Positions 19,732 to 28,908 of a stretch of DNA of 44,799 nucleotides are shown one piece after another. A program made the translations under genes and the position numbers. Position 1 is the stretch's first letter. Every line of letters starts with the position of its first letter. The DNA comes from Mycobacterium sp. 1245805.9 (GTDB lineage: Bacteria > Actinomycetota > Actinomycetes > Mycobacteriales > Mycobacteriaceae): positions 1-44,799 of the forward strand of contig NZ_LZKR01000045.1 in assembly GCF_001672915.1 (NCBI RefSeq). The letters run 5' to 3'. The notes under the pieces are model-generated. The model worked only from the letters and a program-made list of their open reading frames with translations, ran no database searches and was not told where the DNA came from.

Positions 19732-22077
19732 ATGCAGGTCGTGACGACTTCGACGGGCAAGGTTCCCATCCCGACGTCGCTCGGCGACATCGCCAGGCGG
19801 GTGTTTCTGGGCAAGCCGTTGATCACCGAGAGCCTGTCCACCGAGAAGTTGTCCAACGGGATTGCGCTCGGCGCGCTTTCGCCGGATGCGATCTCGTCCA
19901 CCGCCTACGGCACCGAACAGATCCTGATCGAGCTGCTGCCCAACGCCGGGTTGGCGGCCTTCGCGTTGCTGCTGCCCATCAACGCCGCGATCTTGGTGAT
20001 CCTGGTGTTGGTGGCCGCGTCGTACCGGCAGGTCGTCATGGCCTACACCCGGGCGGGCGGTTCCTACATCGTGGCGCGGGAGAATTTCGGGCCCAAGGTG
20101 GCGCAGGTCGCCGCCGCGGCGCTGTTGATCGACTACGTGGTCACCGTGGCGGTGCAGGCGGCGGCGGGGACGGTCGCGGTGGCGTCGGCGATCCCGGCCG
20201 TGGGCCCCTACAGCCTGGCGATCACCGTCGGCGTGGTGCTGCTCATCTGCTACGCGAACCTGCGCGGACTGCGGGAAGCGGGCGTGCAATTCGCGCTGCC
20301 GACCTACTTCTTCGTGAGCATGATCGCGCTGACGATCGTGGTCGGCGTCATCCGCGAAATCTTTTGGGGATTACCGACTTACGACGCAGCGCACATCGCC
20401 GGGGCGGTGCCGGTCCATCAGGGCGACGGGCTGGTGATGGGCGCGACGGTGCTGGTGCTGCTGCGCGCGTTCGCCAACGGCGGTTCGTCGCTGACGGGGG
20501 TCGAGGCGATTTCCAACACGGTGAACGTCTTCCGTAAACCGCAGGGCCGCAACGCCCGCCGGGTGCTCACGATCATGGCCTGCATACTCGGGTTCCTGCT
20601 GGCCGGCGTCGCCTATCTGACTTTCGTCACCCACGCGACACCGTTCGAGGCCGGATACCCGTCGGTGCTGTCGCAGGTCGCCCGAATCGTGTTCGGCCAC
20701 GGGACAATCGGCAACGTCCTGTACACGCTCGTCCAGGCGGCGACGGCCGCCATCCTGTACACCGGCGCCAACACCAGCTTCAACGGCTTCCCGGCGCTGG
20801 CGAGCTTCGTCGCCGAGGACCGCTTCCTACCACGCCAGCTGATGAAACGCGGCCACCGCCTGGTGTTTTCGAACGGCATCATCGCGCTCACGGGGCTCTC
20901 GGTGGTGCTGCTGGTGACGACGGGCGGCTCGGTCACCGCGCTGGTCCCGTTCTATGCGATCGGCGTGTTCACCGGCTTCTCGATGGCGGGCTACGGGATG
21001 ACCAAACACCATCTCACCCAACGCGAACCGGGGTGGCGGCGCCGGCTCGCGATCAACCTGTCGTCGGCCATTTTGTCGACCATCGTGGTGGGCATCTTCG
21101 CGGTGGCGAAGTTCACCGAGGGCGCGTGGCTGGTGGTGGTGGTCTTTCCGGTGCTGGTGTTCTTCCTGATGCGGCTGAACCGGGAGTATCGCGCCGAGGC
21201 GGCCATCCTGGAGATGTTCCGAACCGACCGCCCCGAGTTGGTGAAGTACGCCCGGCACAAGGTGTTCGTGTTCGTGAACTCGCTCGACCTGGCGGTCATC
21301 GAGGCGCTGCGCTACGGCCGGGGGCTGCGGGCCGACGAACTGGTCGCGGTGCACTTCATGATCGACGAAACGCACGCCAAGGCGTTGCGAAAGCGTTGGG
21401 ACGACTTCGATCTCGACACCCCGCTGCGGGTGGTCGACTGCCCGGACCGCAGGGTCACCCGGGCCGCGCAGGTACTGGTCGCCAAGGCGCGCGACGAGCA
21501 CCGCAACACCAACGTGACCGTGCTGCTGCCGCGCCGGACCTATGCACCGGTCCTGGGCCGCCTGCTGCACGACCGCACGGCGGACAAGGTCTCCCGAGCG
21601 GTCAGCCTGATCCCGGACGCCGCGGCGACGATCGTTCCCTACGACGTGCAGTCCCGCATCAAGGAGGCGTACCCCGAGGGATTCGAGCAACGAATTGCCC
21701 GCGAGCTCGACAAGATCGAAGCGTGGGTTTCCAGGGACGAGGAACAAGAGGTCGAGGCCTACGAACACCCCGACCGGTCGGCGTCGGTGATCACCGTCGG
21801 GGGCCTGATTCCCGGGCAGCGCGCCACGTTTGAGGGGCGGGTCAACGAAGTCGAGGACATCAACGAACGCAGGCGCACCGTCCGGCGGGTCGTCGTCGGC
21901 GACAACAGCGGCGAGATCTGCGTGACGTTCCGGCACGGGCGCGGCGGCGCGGACATCCAGCCCGGCCAGCTGCTGCGGATCACCGGCAAGCCCCGGCAGA
22001 GCGGCACCCGGTCGATGGCGATGGTCGATCCCGCGTATCACATCATCGAGGACCCGGCGAAGGCGGCCGGGTCGTGA
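19732..22077 (+). CDS. APC/KimA-like permease fused to a C-terminal OB-fold
   Basis: 781 residues. Residues 1-~490 contain about 12 membrane helices and motifs of the APC/KUP-like KimA group (GALSPDAISSTAYGTEQILI, AYTRAGGSYIVARENFG, TGVEAISN). A cytoplasmic tail follows (about 500-680) with a Rossmann-like VFVFVNSLDLAVIEALRYG segment. Residues ~685-775 (GLIPGQRATFEGRVNEVED to LLRITGKP) look like a nucleic-acid-type OB-fold. Transport of K+ or amino acids is inferred from the family; the substrate is not settled. The stop overlaps the next start by 4 bp (GTGA). Confidence 0.85.
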   Translation: MQVVTTSTGKVPIPTSLGDIARRVFLGKPLITESLSTEKLSNGIALGALSPDAISSTAYGTEQILIELLPNAGLAAFALLLPINAAILVILVLVAASYRQVVMAYTRAGGSYIVARENFGPKVAQVAAAALLIDYVVTVAVQAAAGTVAVASAIPAVGPYSLAITVGVVLLICYANLRGLREAGVQFALPTYFFVSMIALTIVVGVIREIFWGLPTYDAAHIAGAVPVHQGDGLVMGATVLVLLRAFANGGSSLTGVEAISNTVNVFRKPQGRNARRVLTIMACILGFLLAGVAYLTFVTHATPFEAGYPSVLSQVARIVFGHGTIGNVLYTLVQAATAAILYTGANTSFNGFPALASFVAEDRFLPRQLMKRGHRLVFSNGIIALTGLSVVLLVTTGGSVTALVPFYAIGVFTGFSMAGYGMTKHHLTQREPGWRRRLAINLSSAILSTIVVGIFAVAKFTEGAWLVVVVFPVLVFFLMRLNREYRAEAAILEMFRTDRPELVKYARHKVFVFVNSLDLAVIEALRYGRGLRADELVAVHFMIDETHAKALRKRWDDFDLDTPLRVVDCPDRRVTRAAQVLVAKARDEHRNTNVTVLLPRRTYAPVLGRLLHDRTADKVSRAVSLIPDAAATIVPYDVQSRIKEAYPEGFEQRIARELDKIEAWVSRDEEQEVEAYEHPDRSASVITVGGLIPGQRATFEGRVNEVEDINERRRTVRRVVVGDNSGEICVTFRHGRGGADIQPGQLLRITGKPRQSGTRSMAMVDPAYHIIEDPAKAAGS

Positions 22078-23315
22078 AACGACTGGCGGCCGTGCTGGTT
22101 TCGGTATTGGGTCTGGCGTACACCGCCAATGGTTACCGGCCGCTGACGCGGGACCGCTTCGGGTCGGGTTTCGCGTTCGCCTACGGCGTGTTCGCCTCGG
22201 AGCTCCCGATGCAGACCCTCGCCGTCCAGCTGGCGGCGCAGGCGGGCGTGTCGCGCCTGCTGCCGCCGCGGCTGCGCCGGGTCAGCTGGCTGGTGGCGGT
22301 GTCGTCCTGGCTGGGGCTGCTGGGCCTGCGCCGGGTGGGGCGCGGCGCCGACGCGCCGCTCACCGCGGCGCTGGACGCCGGCCTGGGCCCCGACCGCCGC
22401 ACCGACTCGGGTGACCTCTGGCGGCGACCGGCGCCGGGCGGCGCGACCGCGAAGAGACCCGGCCCCGCACGCATGCTGCGGATCTACCGCGACTACGCGC
22501 ACGACGGCGACATCGCCTACGGGGAGTGCGGCTCGCGCAACCACCTCGACATCTGGCGGCGGCCCGATCTGGATCGGGGCGGACGGGCCCCGGTGCTGCT
22601 GCAGGTTCCCGGCGGTGCCTGGATGGTGGGAAACAAACGGGGACAGGCGCATCTGCTGATGAGCCACCTGGCCGAGCTCGGCTGGATCTGCGTCGCGATC
22701 AACTACCGGCTCAGCCCGCGCTCCACCTGGCCCGATCACATCGTCGACGTCAAGCGCGCGATCGCGTGGACGAAGGAGCACATCGCCGAGTACGGCGGCG
22801 ACCCGGACTGGATCGCGATCACCGGGGGCTCGGCCGGCGGGCACCTGTCCTCGCTGGCCGCGCTGACGCCGAACCACCCGCAATTCCAGCCGGGTTTCGA
22901 GGAGGCCGACACCCGTGTGCGGGCGGCCGTCCCGTTCTACGGCGTCTACGACTTCACCTCGAACGACGACATGCATCCGTTGATGGCCCCGATCGTGGCG
23001 AAGCGCGTGTTCAAGTTGAGTCACGCCGATGTGGCCGAGCCGTTCCGGATGGCCTCGCCGATCACCCACGTGTCCGAGGACGCGCCACCGTTTTTCGTGC
23101 TGCACGGCACCAACGACTCGCTGATCCCGGTCGAGCAGGCCCGCAGATTTGCCGCGCGGCTGCGCGAGGTCAGCCGTCAGCCCGTGGTGTACGCCGAATT
23201 GCCGTGCGCGCAACACGCTTTCGACATCTTCGGCTCGGCGCGCGCGGCGCACGCCGCGGTGGCCGTCGAACAGTTCCTGGCCGAGACGTACGCGTCGTCC
23301 TCAAATACCGGCTAG
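22074..23315 (+). CDS. alpha/beta hydrolase, LipC/LipQ-like esterase
   Basis: 413 residues. The N-terminal ~130 residues are partly hydrophobic and may anchor the protein. The catalytic part has the oxyanion motif PGGAWMVG, nucleophile Ser253 in GGSAGG, Asp348 in HGTNDSLIP and His381 in AQHAFD. It resembles hormone-sensitive-lipase-type Lip proteins of mycobacteria that hydrolyse short or medium acyl esters. GTG 22074 overlaps the permease stop, so the two genes are co-translated. The 3' end overlaps the convergent gene by 15 bp. Confidence 0.9.
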   Translation: MKRLAAVLVSVLGLAYTANGYRPLTRDRFGSGFAFAYGVFASELPMQTLAVQLAAQAGVSRLLPPRLRRVSWLVAVSSWLGLLGLRRVGRGADAPLTAALDAGLGPDRRTDSGDLWRRPAPGGATAKRPGPARMLRIYRDYAHDGDIAYGECGSRNHLDIWRRPDLDRGGRAPVLLQVPGGAWMVGNKRGQAHLLMSHLAELGWICVAINYRLSPRSTWPDHIVDVKRAIAWTKEHIAEYGGDPDWIAITGGSAGGHLSSLAALTPNHPQFQPGFEEADTRVRAAVPFYGVYDFTSNDDMHPLMAPIVAKRVFKLSHADVAEPFRMASPITHVSEDAPPFFVLHGTNDSLIPVEQARRFAARLREVSRQPVVYAELPCAQHAFDIFGSARAAHAAVAVEQFLAETYASSSNTG

Positions 23316-23945
23316 GCCGACCACCAGCAGGACGCACCCGACCGCGGCCAGCAGGGCGGTGACCTCGATGCGCCGGCGCGACCGGATCCAGTCGTGCAGC
23401 GCCGCCATCGAATTGCGCGTCCGTTGGGGCGCCAGCAGGTACACCACGAGGGGAATCTCCACCAGGGCGAAGGCCACGGCGTTGAACATCAGCAGCGCGC
23501 CGACCTGCGTCGCGGCCGCGGCGCCCGACGCCAGGATGACGGCCAGCGCGGCCAGATAGTCGACCGACGGCAGCGCGATCCCGAGGCCCGCGGCCCCCGC
23601 GACCCACAGGGAGCGCCCGGTCACCAGTCGCTGCGCGCGCGTCGCCACCGATTCCGGAACCGCCACCCGGTTGCGGGTCACGACCAGGGCGGCGGCGGCA
23701 AACAGCGCCAGCACGCCGATGCAGATCTGCACCCGCGGCAGCGTGAGGTACGTCGACCAGAGCAGCCTGCGCCGCAAGACGAACAGGACGACCAGGCCGA
23801 CGCTCATGCCCATCGCGAAGCCGCCGCACAGGAACGCGAGCAGCTGCAGCATCGGCCGCGGCCGGTTCAACATCAGCACCGTCATGCCGATCCGGAAGGG
23901 TTCGAGGCTGACGGCGACGGCCATCACCAGGATGGTGATCCACAT
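23301..23945 (-). CDS. GAP/SfLAP family membrane protein
   Basis: 214 residues, six hydrophobic segments, starting MWITILVMAVAVSLEPFRIG, the usual start of the SfLAP (sulfolipid-1-addressing protein, GAP) family. In M. tuberculosis, Sap helps SL-1 reach the surface; GAP proteins help glycopeptidolipid export in other mycobacteria. A basic stretch RNSMAALHDWIRSRRR lies before the last helix. ATG 23945 is favoured; an upstream start at 23972 would add nine non-conserved residues. It lies downstream of the YeiH-like gene on the same strand. Confidence 0.85.
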   Translation of the reverse strand: MWITILVMAVAVSLEPFRIGMTVLMLNRPRPMLQLLAFLCGGFAMGMSVGLVVLFVLRRRLLWSTYLTLPRVQICIGVLALFAAAALVVTRNRVAVPESVATRAQRLVTGRSLWVAGAAGLGIALPSVDYLAALAVILASGAAAATQVGALLMFNAVAFALVEIPLVVYLLAPQRTRNSMAALHDWIRSRRRIEVTALLAAVGCVLLVVGLAGI

Positions 23946-23975
23946 TGCGGGCCAGGTTACCGCCCGGCCCATCCG

Positions 23976-25103
23976 CTAGGCCGTTACGCCCCAATGCAAC
24001 ACGCGAGAGGTGAGCAGGACGATGCCCAGCGACACCGTCGCGACCACGGTCAGCCCGATGACCGCGACGACCAGCGGGCGCCACCCGGTGCGGGCGATCT
24101 GGCGGATGTCGGTGTTGAGTCCCACCCCGGCGAACGTGAGCAGGAACGCCCATTTCGACACGTTGGCCAGGTTGGCGGTTTGCCCCTTGGTCAGCCAGTG
24201 CGCGGTGGCGATCGCCGAGACGGCCAGGAAACCCAGCACGAATTTCGGGAACTTCTTCCAGACGAACACGGCCTTGGCCTTGAAACCGGGGGCGATCTCG
24301 TCGGCCTGCCCGCGCGCGGCCCAATACAGCGCGAAGCCCAGCACGACGAAACCGATCAGCGCGTTACGGGTCGACTTGACCAGCACGGCGATCTTGCCGG
24401 CGTGGTCGGAGAACAGATAGCCCGTGGCGGTGGTCTCTGCGGTGTTGTCCACCGCCAGCCCGGCCCAGATGCCGAATTCGCGGTCGGTCAGGCCGATCGA
24501 ATGTCCCAGCGGCGGCAGCACGAACAGCGCCACCGCGCCCAGCGCCAGGATGGCGGCGATCGCGTAGCCGACGTCGGAGTTGCGGGCCCGGATCGCGCCC
24601 TTGGCGGCGATGATCGCCGACACCCCGCAGATCGAGGTGCCGATCGCCAGGAGGGAGCCCAGTTTTCCGGACAACCCGAAGGCCCGGGCGGCGACGATGA
24701 TGATGGTTCCCGCGACGGCCATGTCGACCAGGATCTGGAGCAGGCTCAGCCCGCCCAGCTTGGCGATGTCGCCGAGCACGAACCGGGCCCCCAGCACGAC
24801 GATGCCGACCTTGAGCCAGAACTCGTAGGTCTGCACGCCCGGGCGAAATATCCGATGAAGGCCGACGGTGTTCGTGATCAGCAGCCCAATCACGATGGCC
24901 CACAACACGTATTCGATGTCGGGGACCCGCCAGTGCTCGTGCTTGGCCAGCGCGTTCCACCAGATCTGCGCGTACTTGCCGAGCAGGCCCACACCGATCA
25001 GCAGCAGGATGCCCGGCACGTAGTCCAGCGGGCGCCGGCTGGTGAAGGCGGGCTCGTCGAGCGCGTCTTCGTATTCTGGGGATTGGACTTGGGCGGTGGT
25101 CAC
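23976..25103 (-). CDS. YeiH-family putative sulfate exporter
   Basis: 375 residues with 10-11 membrane helices of the conserved-hypothetical-698/YeiH type. Family marks include [39 protein letters not shown] and [14 protein letters not shown]. These proteins are called putative sulfate exporters; evidence for the substrate is thin. A charged N-terminal cytoplasmic segment of about 30 residues precedes the first helix. The GTG start at 25103 is 4 bp from the stop of the 45-aa membrane peptide gene, so the two probably form an operon. Confidence 0.9.
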   Translation of the reverse strand: MTTAQVQSPEYEDALDEPAFTSRRPLDYVPGILLLIGVGLLGKYAQIWWNALAKHEHWRVPDIEYVLWAIVIGLLITNTVGLHRIFRPGVQTYEFWLKVGIVVLGARFVLGDIAKLGGLSLLQILVDMAVAGTIIIVAARAFGLSGKLGSLLAIGTSICGVSAIIAAKGAIRARNSDVGYAIAAILALGAVALFVLPPLGHSIGLTDREFGIWAGLAVDNTAETTATGYLFSDHAGKIAVLVKSTRNALIGFVVLGFALYWAARGQADEIAPGFKAKAVFVWKKFPKFVLGFLAVSAIATAHWLTKGQTANLANVSKWAFLLTFAGVGLNTDIRQIARTGWRPLVVAVIGLTVVATVSLGIVLLTSRVLHWGVTA

Positions 25104-25107
25104 GCGA

Positions 25108-25245
25108 TCACCACGGAATCTTCGGCAGCACGTTGGCCACCGCCAATGCGGTGATCACCCCGGCGAGCAGTGTCGCCCACCAGTCCACCGATACCGAGCC
25201 GAGCCGCTCGCGCCAACCGTGCGGCTTCGAATCCTGTTCGCTCAC
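25108..25245 (-). CDS. 45-residue membrane peptide upstream of the YeiH-like gene
   Basis: GTG 25245 opens a 45-codon frame: a polar head ([17 protein letters not shown]), then one hydrophobic helix ([20 protein letters not shown]) and a short LPKIPW end. The stop is 4 bp before the YeiH-like start. Size, single helix and tight spacing suggest a small transporter subunit or regulator. The peptide is too short for similarity by eye; the call rests on position and hydrophobicity. Confidence 0.6.
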   Translation of the reverse strand: MSEQDSKPHGWRERLGSVSVDWWATLLAGVITALAVANVLPKIPW

Positions 25246-25311
25246 GCTGACATCGTTGTCCGGCCGGCGCCGGCGACCAAGCGATTGGCTCGCGCTGAAT
25301 TTAGCTCGCCG

Positions 25312-26115
25312 TCAGGTTGGTAGCCCGTCTCGCTCGGCGTCCGCGCGGTAACGCTCCACCCACTCGTCGGAGCGTTGGTCGGCTTGGCGCTCCAGCACCG
25401 GGTGCGGCGCAAGGCGGGGGTCGAGGCCCAGTTCCTCGAGGATGGTTGCCACCACCTGAGTCAGGTTGCGCCACAACACCGGATAGGGAACTTCGATCCG
25501 CTTGACGTCTTCCTCGACAAACCAGTTCCGCCAGCCCTCCTCCTGGGCGCGCAGCATGCGGACGACGTGCGCGATCGCCCCGGCGTGATAGATGGCGCGC
25601 GCGTCGCGCGCCGGATCGGGCCTGCCGCGCCACACCCGCGTCTGCACCGCGCGCCAGAACGACACGGCCTGGGAGATCACATCGGGGCGGTGCACGTGGA
25701 TGAGCAGCGGCTCTTCGCCGATGACGTCGCGGATCGCGGCCCGCAGTCCGTCGCCCGATCGGTTCGGCAGGTCCTTGGCGCGGTTCAACAGCAGCGGTGT
25801 CTGGTTCCACATCAGTTTGCCGCCCCACACGCCGTTCGGCGTTCTGCCGACCGTGCGGATGTAGTCGCGCCAGATCTCGGCCGTCGCGAGGTCGGGCGTC
25901 CCCTCGTCCAACGGGTCGAGGAGGTGCAGGATCGACTCGTCGTCCACGTCGGCGAACCACTGCCGCGGCTGCGGGGCCTGGCTGGTGCTCGGCAGGTACT
26001 GAAAGAACTCCTGCGGCTCGCCGGCGACCCCGGTCGCGCGCAGCGATTCGACGAGCAGCGTGCTGCCGCTGCGCTGGGAAGCCAGCACCAAATATGACGA
26101 CGGCTTTTCGGTCAC
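25312..26115 (-). CDS. Stf0-like trehalose 2-sulfotransferase
   Basis: 267 residues, close to remembered M. tuberculosis Stf0, which transfers sulfate from PAPS to the 2-OH of trehalose. The 5'-phosphosulfate loop is SQRSGSTLL (13-21); Glu33 and Glu36 in GEPQEFF include the proposed catalytic glutamate; [19 protein letters not shown] is the 3'-phosphate region. GTG 26115 starts 6 bases after TAGGCT (26122-26127, minus strand), as in leaderless genes. Sulfolipid-1 itself is confined to the tuberculosis complex, so the final sulfated product here is unknown. Confidence 0.9.
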   Translation of the reverse strand: MTEKPSSYLVLASQRSGSTLLVESLRATGVAGEPQEFFQYLPSTSQAPQPRQWFADVDDESILHLLDPLDEGTPDLATAEIWRDYIRTVGRTPNGVWGGKLMWNQTPLLLNRAKDLPNRSGDGLRAAIRDVIGEEPLLIHVHRPDVISQAVSFWRAVQTRVWRGRPDPARDARAIYHAGAIAHVVRMLRAQEEGWRNWFVEEDVKRIEVPYPVLWRNLTQVVATILEELGLDPRLAPHPVLERQADQRSDEWVERYRADAERDGLPT

Positions 26116-26249
26116 CAACGAAGCCTATCCGGATCGAAACCCGCTGCAAGACACGGAATTGTCTTCATGCTGAAGATAAGTATTGTGGCGTGGCGGCGCG
26201 TGCAGGATGCGATGATGAGCGCGCGAACATCGCGGGAAGGGAGCACCGA

Positions 26250-26717
26250 ATGAACACGATCTCCGCCGCGGTTGCCGTTGCCGCCCCGGCCCTCCTGTTT
26301 TTCGGCGCGGCGAGCGCGCACGCCGACGACAATTACCAGCAGTTCGCGTCCGCGTCGGGAAACATTCGATGCATTCTCAACGGGGAAGACGCTCCGCTGC
26401 CGATTGCCATGTGCCAGATCGGCGACCACGCCTACCCGGTCCCGCCGGGATTGGGCCGGGATAAGAATGGGGGGCCGTGCCCGCCCGGATCGGATCTGGG
26501 TCGCGATTTTCGCCTCGACCAAGGCCAGGTCGCCTACGTCACGTGCACTTACTCGGCGATCGGTTCGGGGGCGGGGTCGTGGCCGACGCTCGGCTTCGGC
26601 CAGTCGAGATCGCTCGGCACGATCACCTGCAGCAGCGAGCCCGCCGGAATCACGTGCACCGACTCCGGGACCGGACATTTTTTCCGGGTGTCCCGCGAGT
26701 CGTATCAATTGGGCTGA
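26250..26717 (+). CDS. secreted cysteine-containing protein of unknown function
   Basis: 155 residues. ATG 26250 follows GGGAAGGGAG. Signal peptide at residues 1-~25 (ends ASAHADD). The mature part has seven cysteines (for example IRCILNG, AMCQIGD, GPCPPGS, VTCTYSA and two closely spaced near the end), which could form disulfides. The beta-rich pattern with FASASGNIRC resembles several mycobacterial small exported proteins. I do not recognise a named family. Confidence 0.8.
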   Translation: MNTISAAVAVAAPALLFFGAASAHADDNYQQFASASGNIRCILNGEDAPLPIAMCQIGDHAYPVPPGLGRDKNGGPCPPGSDLGRDFRLDQGQVAYVTCTYSAIGSGAGSWPTLGFGQSRSLGTITCSSEPAGITCTDSGTGHFFRVSRESYQLG

Positions 26718-27100
26718 GCGAGTTATTCGACACTTTCAACGTAATTATTTCGGCCGCCACAAATAATTTGGAAATTCGGCGGGTTTATCGCGTTCAATTC
26801 CGGGGCCCTCAGCACCGTGGCGGCCGTCGGCTTGGCCGCCCGGTTCGGCGCCGGCGTCGCCCAAGCGCCGGCACCGCGATGAGCCAGCGGTACTCCTGGT
26901 ATCTGGGGCGGTACGCCTTCGTGCTGTTCCAACCATGCGGGCGATCTGCCGGTTGACTGGCAATAGGAAACAAGACCCGCGAAAAGACCGGCCGCGCACC
27001 GGGATCCGGTAGCGCGGCATTGTCTATTTTTAGCCGCCGCGCGGCTTCTTCGTGAGACCATTCGCTGAGCGGACACGGGGGACCTAACCCAGGAGTGGTC
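26718..27100. other. 383-bp non-coding spacer
   Basis: No gene is supported here; reading frames on both strands lack a ribosome site and a natural composition. The sequence GGCGGCC-8 nt-GGCCGCC at 26819-26840 can form a 7-bp GC hairpin and might end transcription. A good AGGAG Shine-Dalgarno sequence near 27090 belongs to the next gene. Confidence 0.5.
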
Positions 27101-27826
27101 ATGAAGGCGTTATCCGAGGAAGAACTGCTGATCAACCAGCAGGCCGCGAGTGTCGCGGCGTCGGTCGTCCCGGAAGCCGTGGTCGCGGCAACGAGGTGCG
27201 AACAGGTGACGGACGCCATGACGGCCGAGGCCGTCGGTGTCGGCGCGGTCACCCGCTGGGGGATGCGAATGAGCCGGAAGGTCAGTCGAGCGATGCCCGC
27301 CGTGACGAACGTCGGCGGGATGGCGAAGTACATGGAGATGGCCGGTCTGCCGGACAGCTTCATTCTCGCGATCACGGCGGCCCACGTGTACGCGCTCGAG
27401 GACAAGCGCAACGGAGGCCAGCTCGTCCCCGGGGCGATCCTGAAAACCTGGGACCGCGGCTTTCGCGCCAGCCGCGGTACCCCGCAGATGGAGCGCAGCA
27501 TGGGGGTGCCCGACGATCGTCAGATGCTGATCCTCTTCCTGCCGATCGAAGGTGGTGGGAACCCGTACCTCTCGGCCGCGGCGCGCAACAATCCGGGCGC
27601 CGGGTTCCCGCACAAGTTCATGGTCGGCCGGGACGCTGCGAGCCAGCGCGTGATGGACGAGTTGCGCCCGAGCACCCCAAAGGTGATCACCGGCGGAGCG
27701 CAGCCCGCGCCCCCGCAACCTTCGGCCGCCCAGCGCCTGCAGGAGCTGGAGACGCTGCGCGCCTCCGGTGTGATCTCCGACGCCGAATACGCGGCCAAGC
27801 GCGGGCAGATCATCGACGAAATATGA
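27101..27826 (+). CDS. SHOCT-domain protein
   Basis: 241 residues. Residues ~1-190 are an unrecognised globular part with short hydrophobic stretches (FILAITAAHVYAL and MLILFLP). A Pro-rich linker leads to a C-terminal SHOCT domain (QRLQELETLRASGVISDAEY, then AAKRGQIIDEI), a short helical oligomerisation module. ATG 27101 is preceded by AGGAG; GTG 27095 is less likely. Its role is unknown. Five bases after its stop begins a remnant of a 13E12 gene. Confidence 0.8.
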   Translation: MKALSEEELLINQQAASVAASVVPEAVVAATRCEQVTDAMTAEAVGVGAVTRWGMRMSRKVSRAMPAVTNVGGMAKYMEMAGLPDSFILAITAAHVYALEDKRNGGQLVPGAILKTWDRGFRASRGTPQMERSMGVPDDRQMLILFLPIEGGGNPYLSAAARNNPGAGFPHKFMVGRDAASQRVMDELRPSTPKVITGGAQPAPPQPSAAQRLQELETLRASGVISDAEYAAKRGQIIDEI

Positions 27827-27830
27827 AGCG

Positions 27831-27858
27831 CTAGAAGGGTGGCGGCAGATTTCGTTCG
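27831..27858 (-). repeat. 28-bp remnant of a 13E12 gene 3' end, copy A
   Basis: On the minus strand this reads as the end of a 13E12-family protein (ERNLPPPF, stop). It matches 25 of 28 positions with copy B at 28651-28678, the true end of the interrupted 13E12 gene (ERNQPPPF, stop). The in-frame similarity fades about 20 bp upstream of the copy, where a stop appears. Confidence 0.7.
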
Positions 27859-27899
27859 CGCTGCGCGACCTGGTGATCGGGTCAGGGTTGGCACCCTAG

Positions 27900-28616
27900 T
27901 CAGAGGGGCGGCAGATCAGCGAGAACCCGTGCCAAACGCGGATCGGACACTTCAATCCTTTCGAAGAAACCCAGGAGCAACTCGCCGGGTTCCGCGTCGA
28001 TCGGCTCGTCATCGGCAGGCAGGGATCCGGAGGATGCGACGAATTCGACAGTGTCGTCTTTCCCCAGATACACGCGATGTCGGATAGAGGGTTGGCCCTC
28101 AACCAACCGATTCATCGACTCAGCGGGGCCACGAATTGCCATGGACGCCTGCGCGGCCGGTATCACCCACTCGTTTCCGGTTGCCGCGGCGATGTCGTAG
28201 CCGTGCACGAGCAGCTCGCACAAGATCCATCGAGCCCCACCCCCGGCGGAGATTGTCGATCCTCCATGGAAGGGATACAGACGGTCGAAGTCGACTTTGG
28301 GGTAGACGCGGTCGATCACAGTACGCAGATTTGCCTCGAGCCGGTCGGCGATGTCGTTGATACCTCGGTCGGTGTACTCCGAGAGGCAGGTCGCATTCAG
28401 CTCGGCAACCCCCTCGTTGGTGGCGGCGCGTCGACGATCGCCCAGCAGCCTGCCGAGCACGGTTACAACGTGCGCTGCGGTCTCCCCGGCCGTCCAGGCG
28501 AGCCCGGGCACCGGTCGCGCGGCGCGATCCGCGTCGAGCCCCCGGACGATCGAGACGAACCGCCTCCCACTGTCATCTAGCGCGGCGAGGATCTCGGCTT
28601 TCGTCGCCTCTTGCAC
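27900..28616 (-). CDS. maleylpyruvate isomerase-fold protein (second copy type)
   Basis: 238 residues of the DinB/mycothiol-dependent isomerase group: LAWTAGETAAHVVTVL is the N-terminal His-bearing helix, followed by GARWILCELLVHGYDIA with the second metal His. Compared with the protein at 16822 it is a different subfamily. GTG 28616 lies 6 bases after TACGCT (28623-28628, minus strand), indicating a leaderless mRNA. It sits between the two 13E12-end repeats, which suggests the gene came in by a rearrangement next to a 13E12 locus. Substrate unknown. Confidence 0.85.
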   Translation of the reverse strand: MQEATKAEILAALDDSGRRFVSIVRGLDADRAARPVPGLAWTAGETAAHVVTVLGRLLGDRRRAATNEGVAELNATCLSEYTDRGINDIADRLEANLRTVIDRVYPKVDFDRLYPFHGGSTISAGGGARWILCELLVHGYDIAAATGNEWVIPAAQASMAIRGPAESMNRLVEGQPSIRHRVYLGKDDTVEFVASSGSLPADDEPIDAEPGELLLGFFERIEVSDPRLARVLADLPPL

Positions 28617-28650
28617 CCGCTAAGCGTACGGCGGTGTTGGTCGTCAGTTC

Positions 28651-28678
28651 CTAAAAGGGTGGCGGCTGATTTCGCTCG
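28651..28678 (-). repeat. 28-bp 13E12 3' end, copy B
   Basis: Partner of copy A at 27831-27858 (25 of 28 bases identical, same orientation). Together they bracket the isomerase-fold gene at 27900-28616. Confidence 0.7.
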
Positions 28679-28908
28679 GCGACACGATCGGCGTTGAGTG
28701 CGCGTTCGGCGTCGATGCGGCGGTTGCGGTCTTGCTCGCGGGTCCGTCGCCGGGTGGGCATCATGACGCCGCGATCGCCCGGCGGCGCGTATGCCGTTGG
28801 GGCAGTGGGTAATTCGCCCGTCGTGAGACACAACGCCGGAAACAGCAGCCGGCTGCCCGGATAGGTCTTGTATTTGCGTCCGCTCGGCGAAGTCCACATC
28901 ACGGTGCC
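28651..28908 (-). pseudogene. 3' part of an interrupted 13E12-family (DUF222/HNH) gene
   Basis: From the att core the minus strand reads DGTVMWTSPSGRKYKTYPGS, then RLLFPALCLTTGELP, a Pro-rich linker, a basic segment and ERNQPPPF. This is the usual C-terminal region of mycobacterial 13E12 proteins. The 5' part lies at 44006-44799; the reading frames join at the DGTV codons. Upstream of the core, element sequence provides an ATG at 28980, so a 109-residue chimeric protein is possible; that ATG overlaps the divergent integrase start. Confidence 0.85.

Noticed and set aside
23394..25154. 586-codon plus-strand frame opposite the SfLAP and YeiH-like genes
   Set aside because: Gln/Arg/His-rich shadow; the minus strand has clear membrane proteins.
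26723..27076. Minus-strand frame in the 26718-27100 spacer
   Set aside because: Cys/Arg/Ala-rich product, no ribosome site, no recognisable feature.
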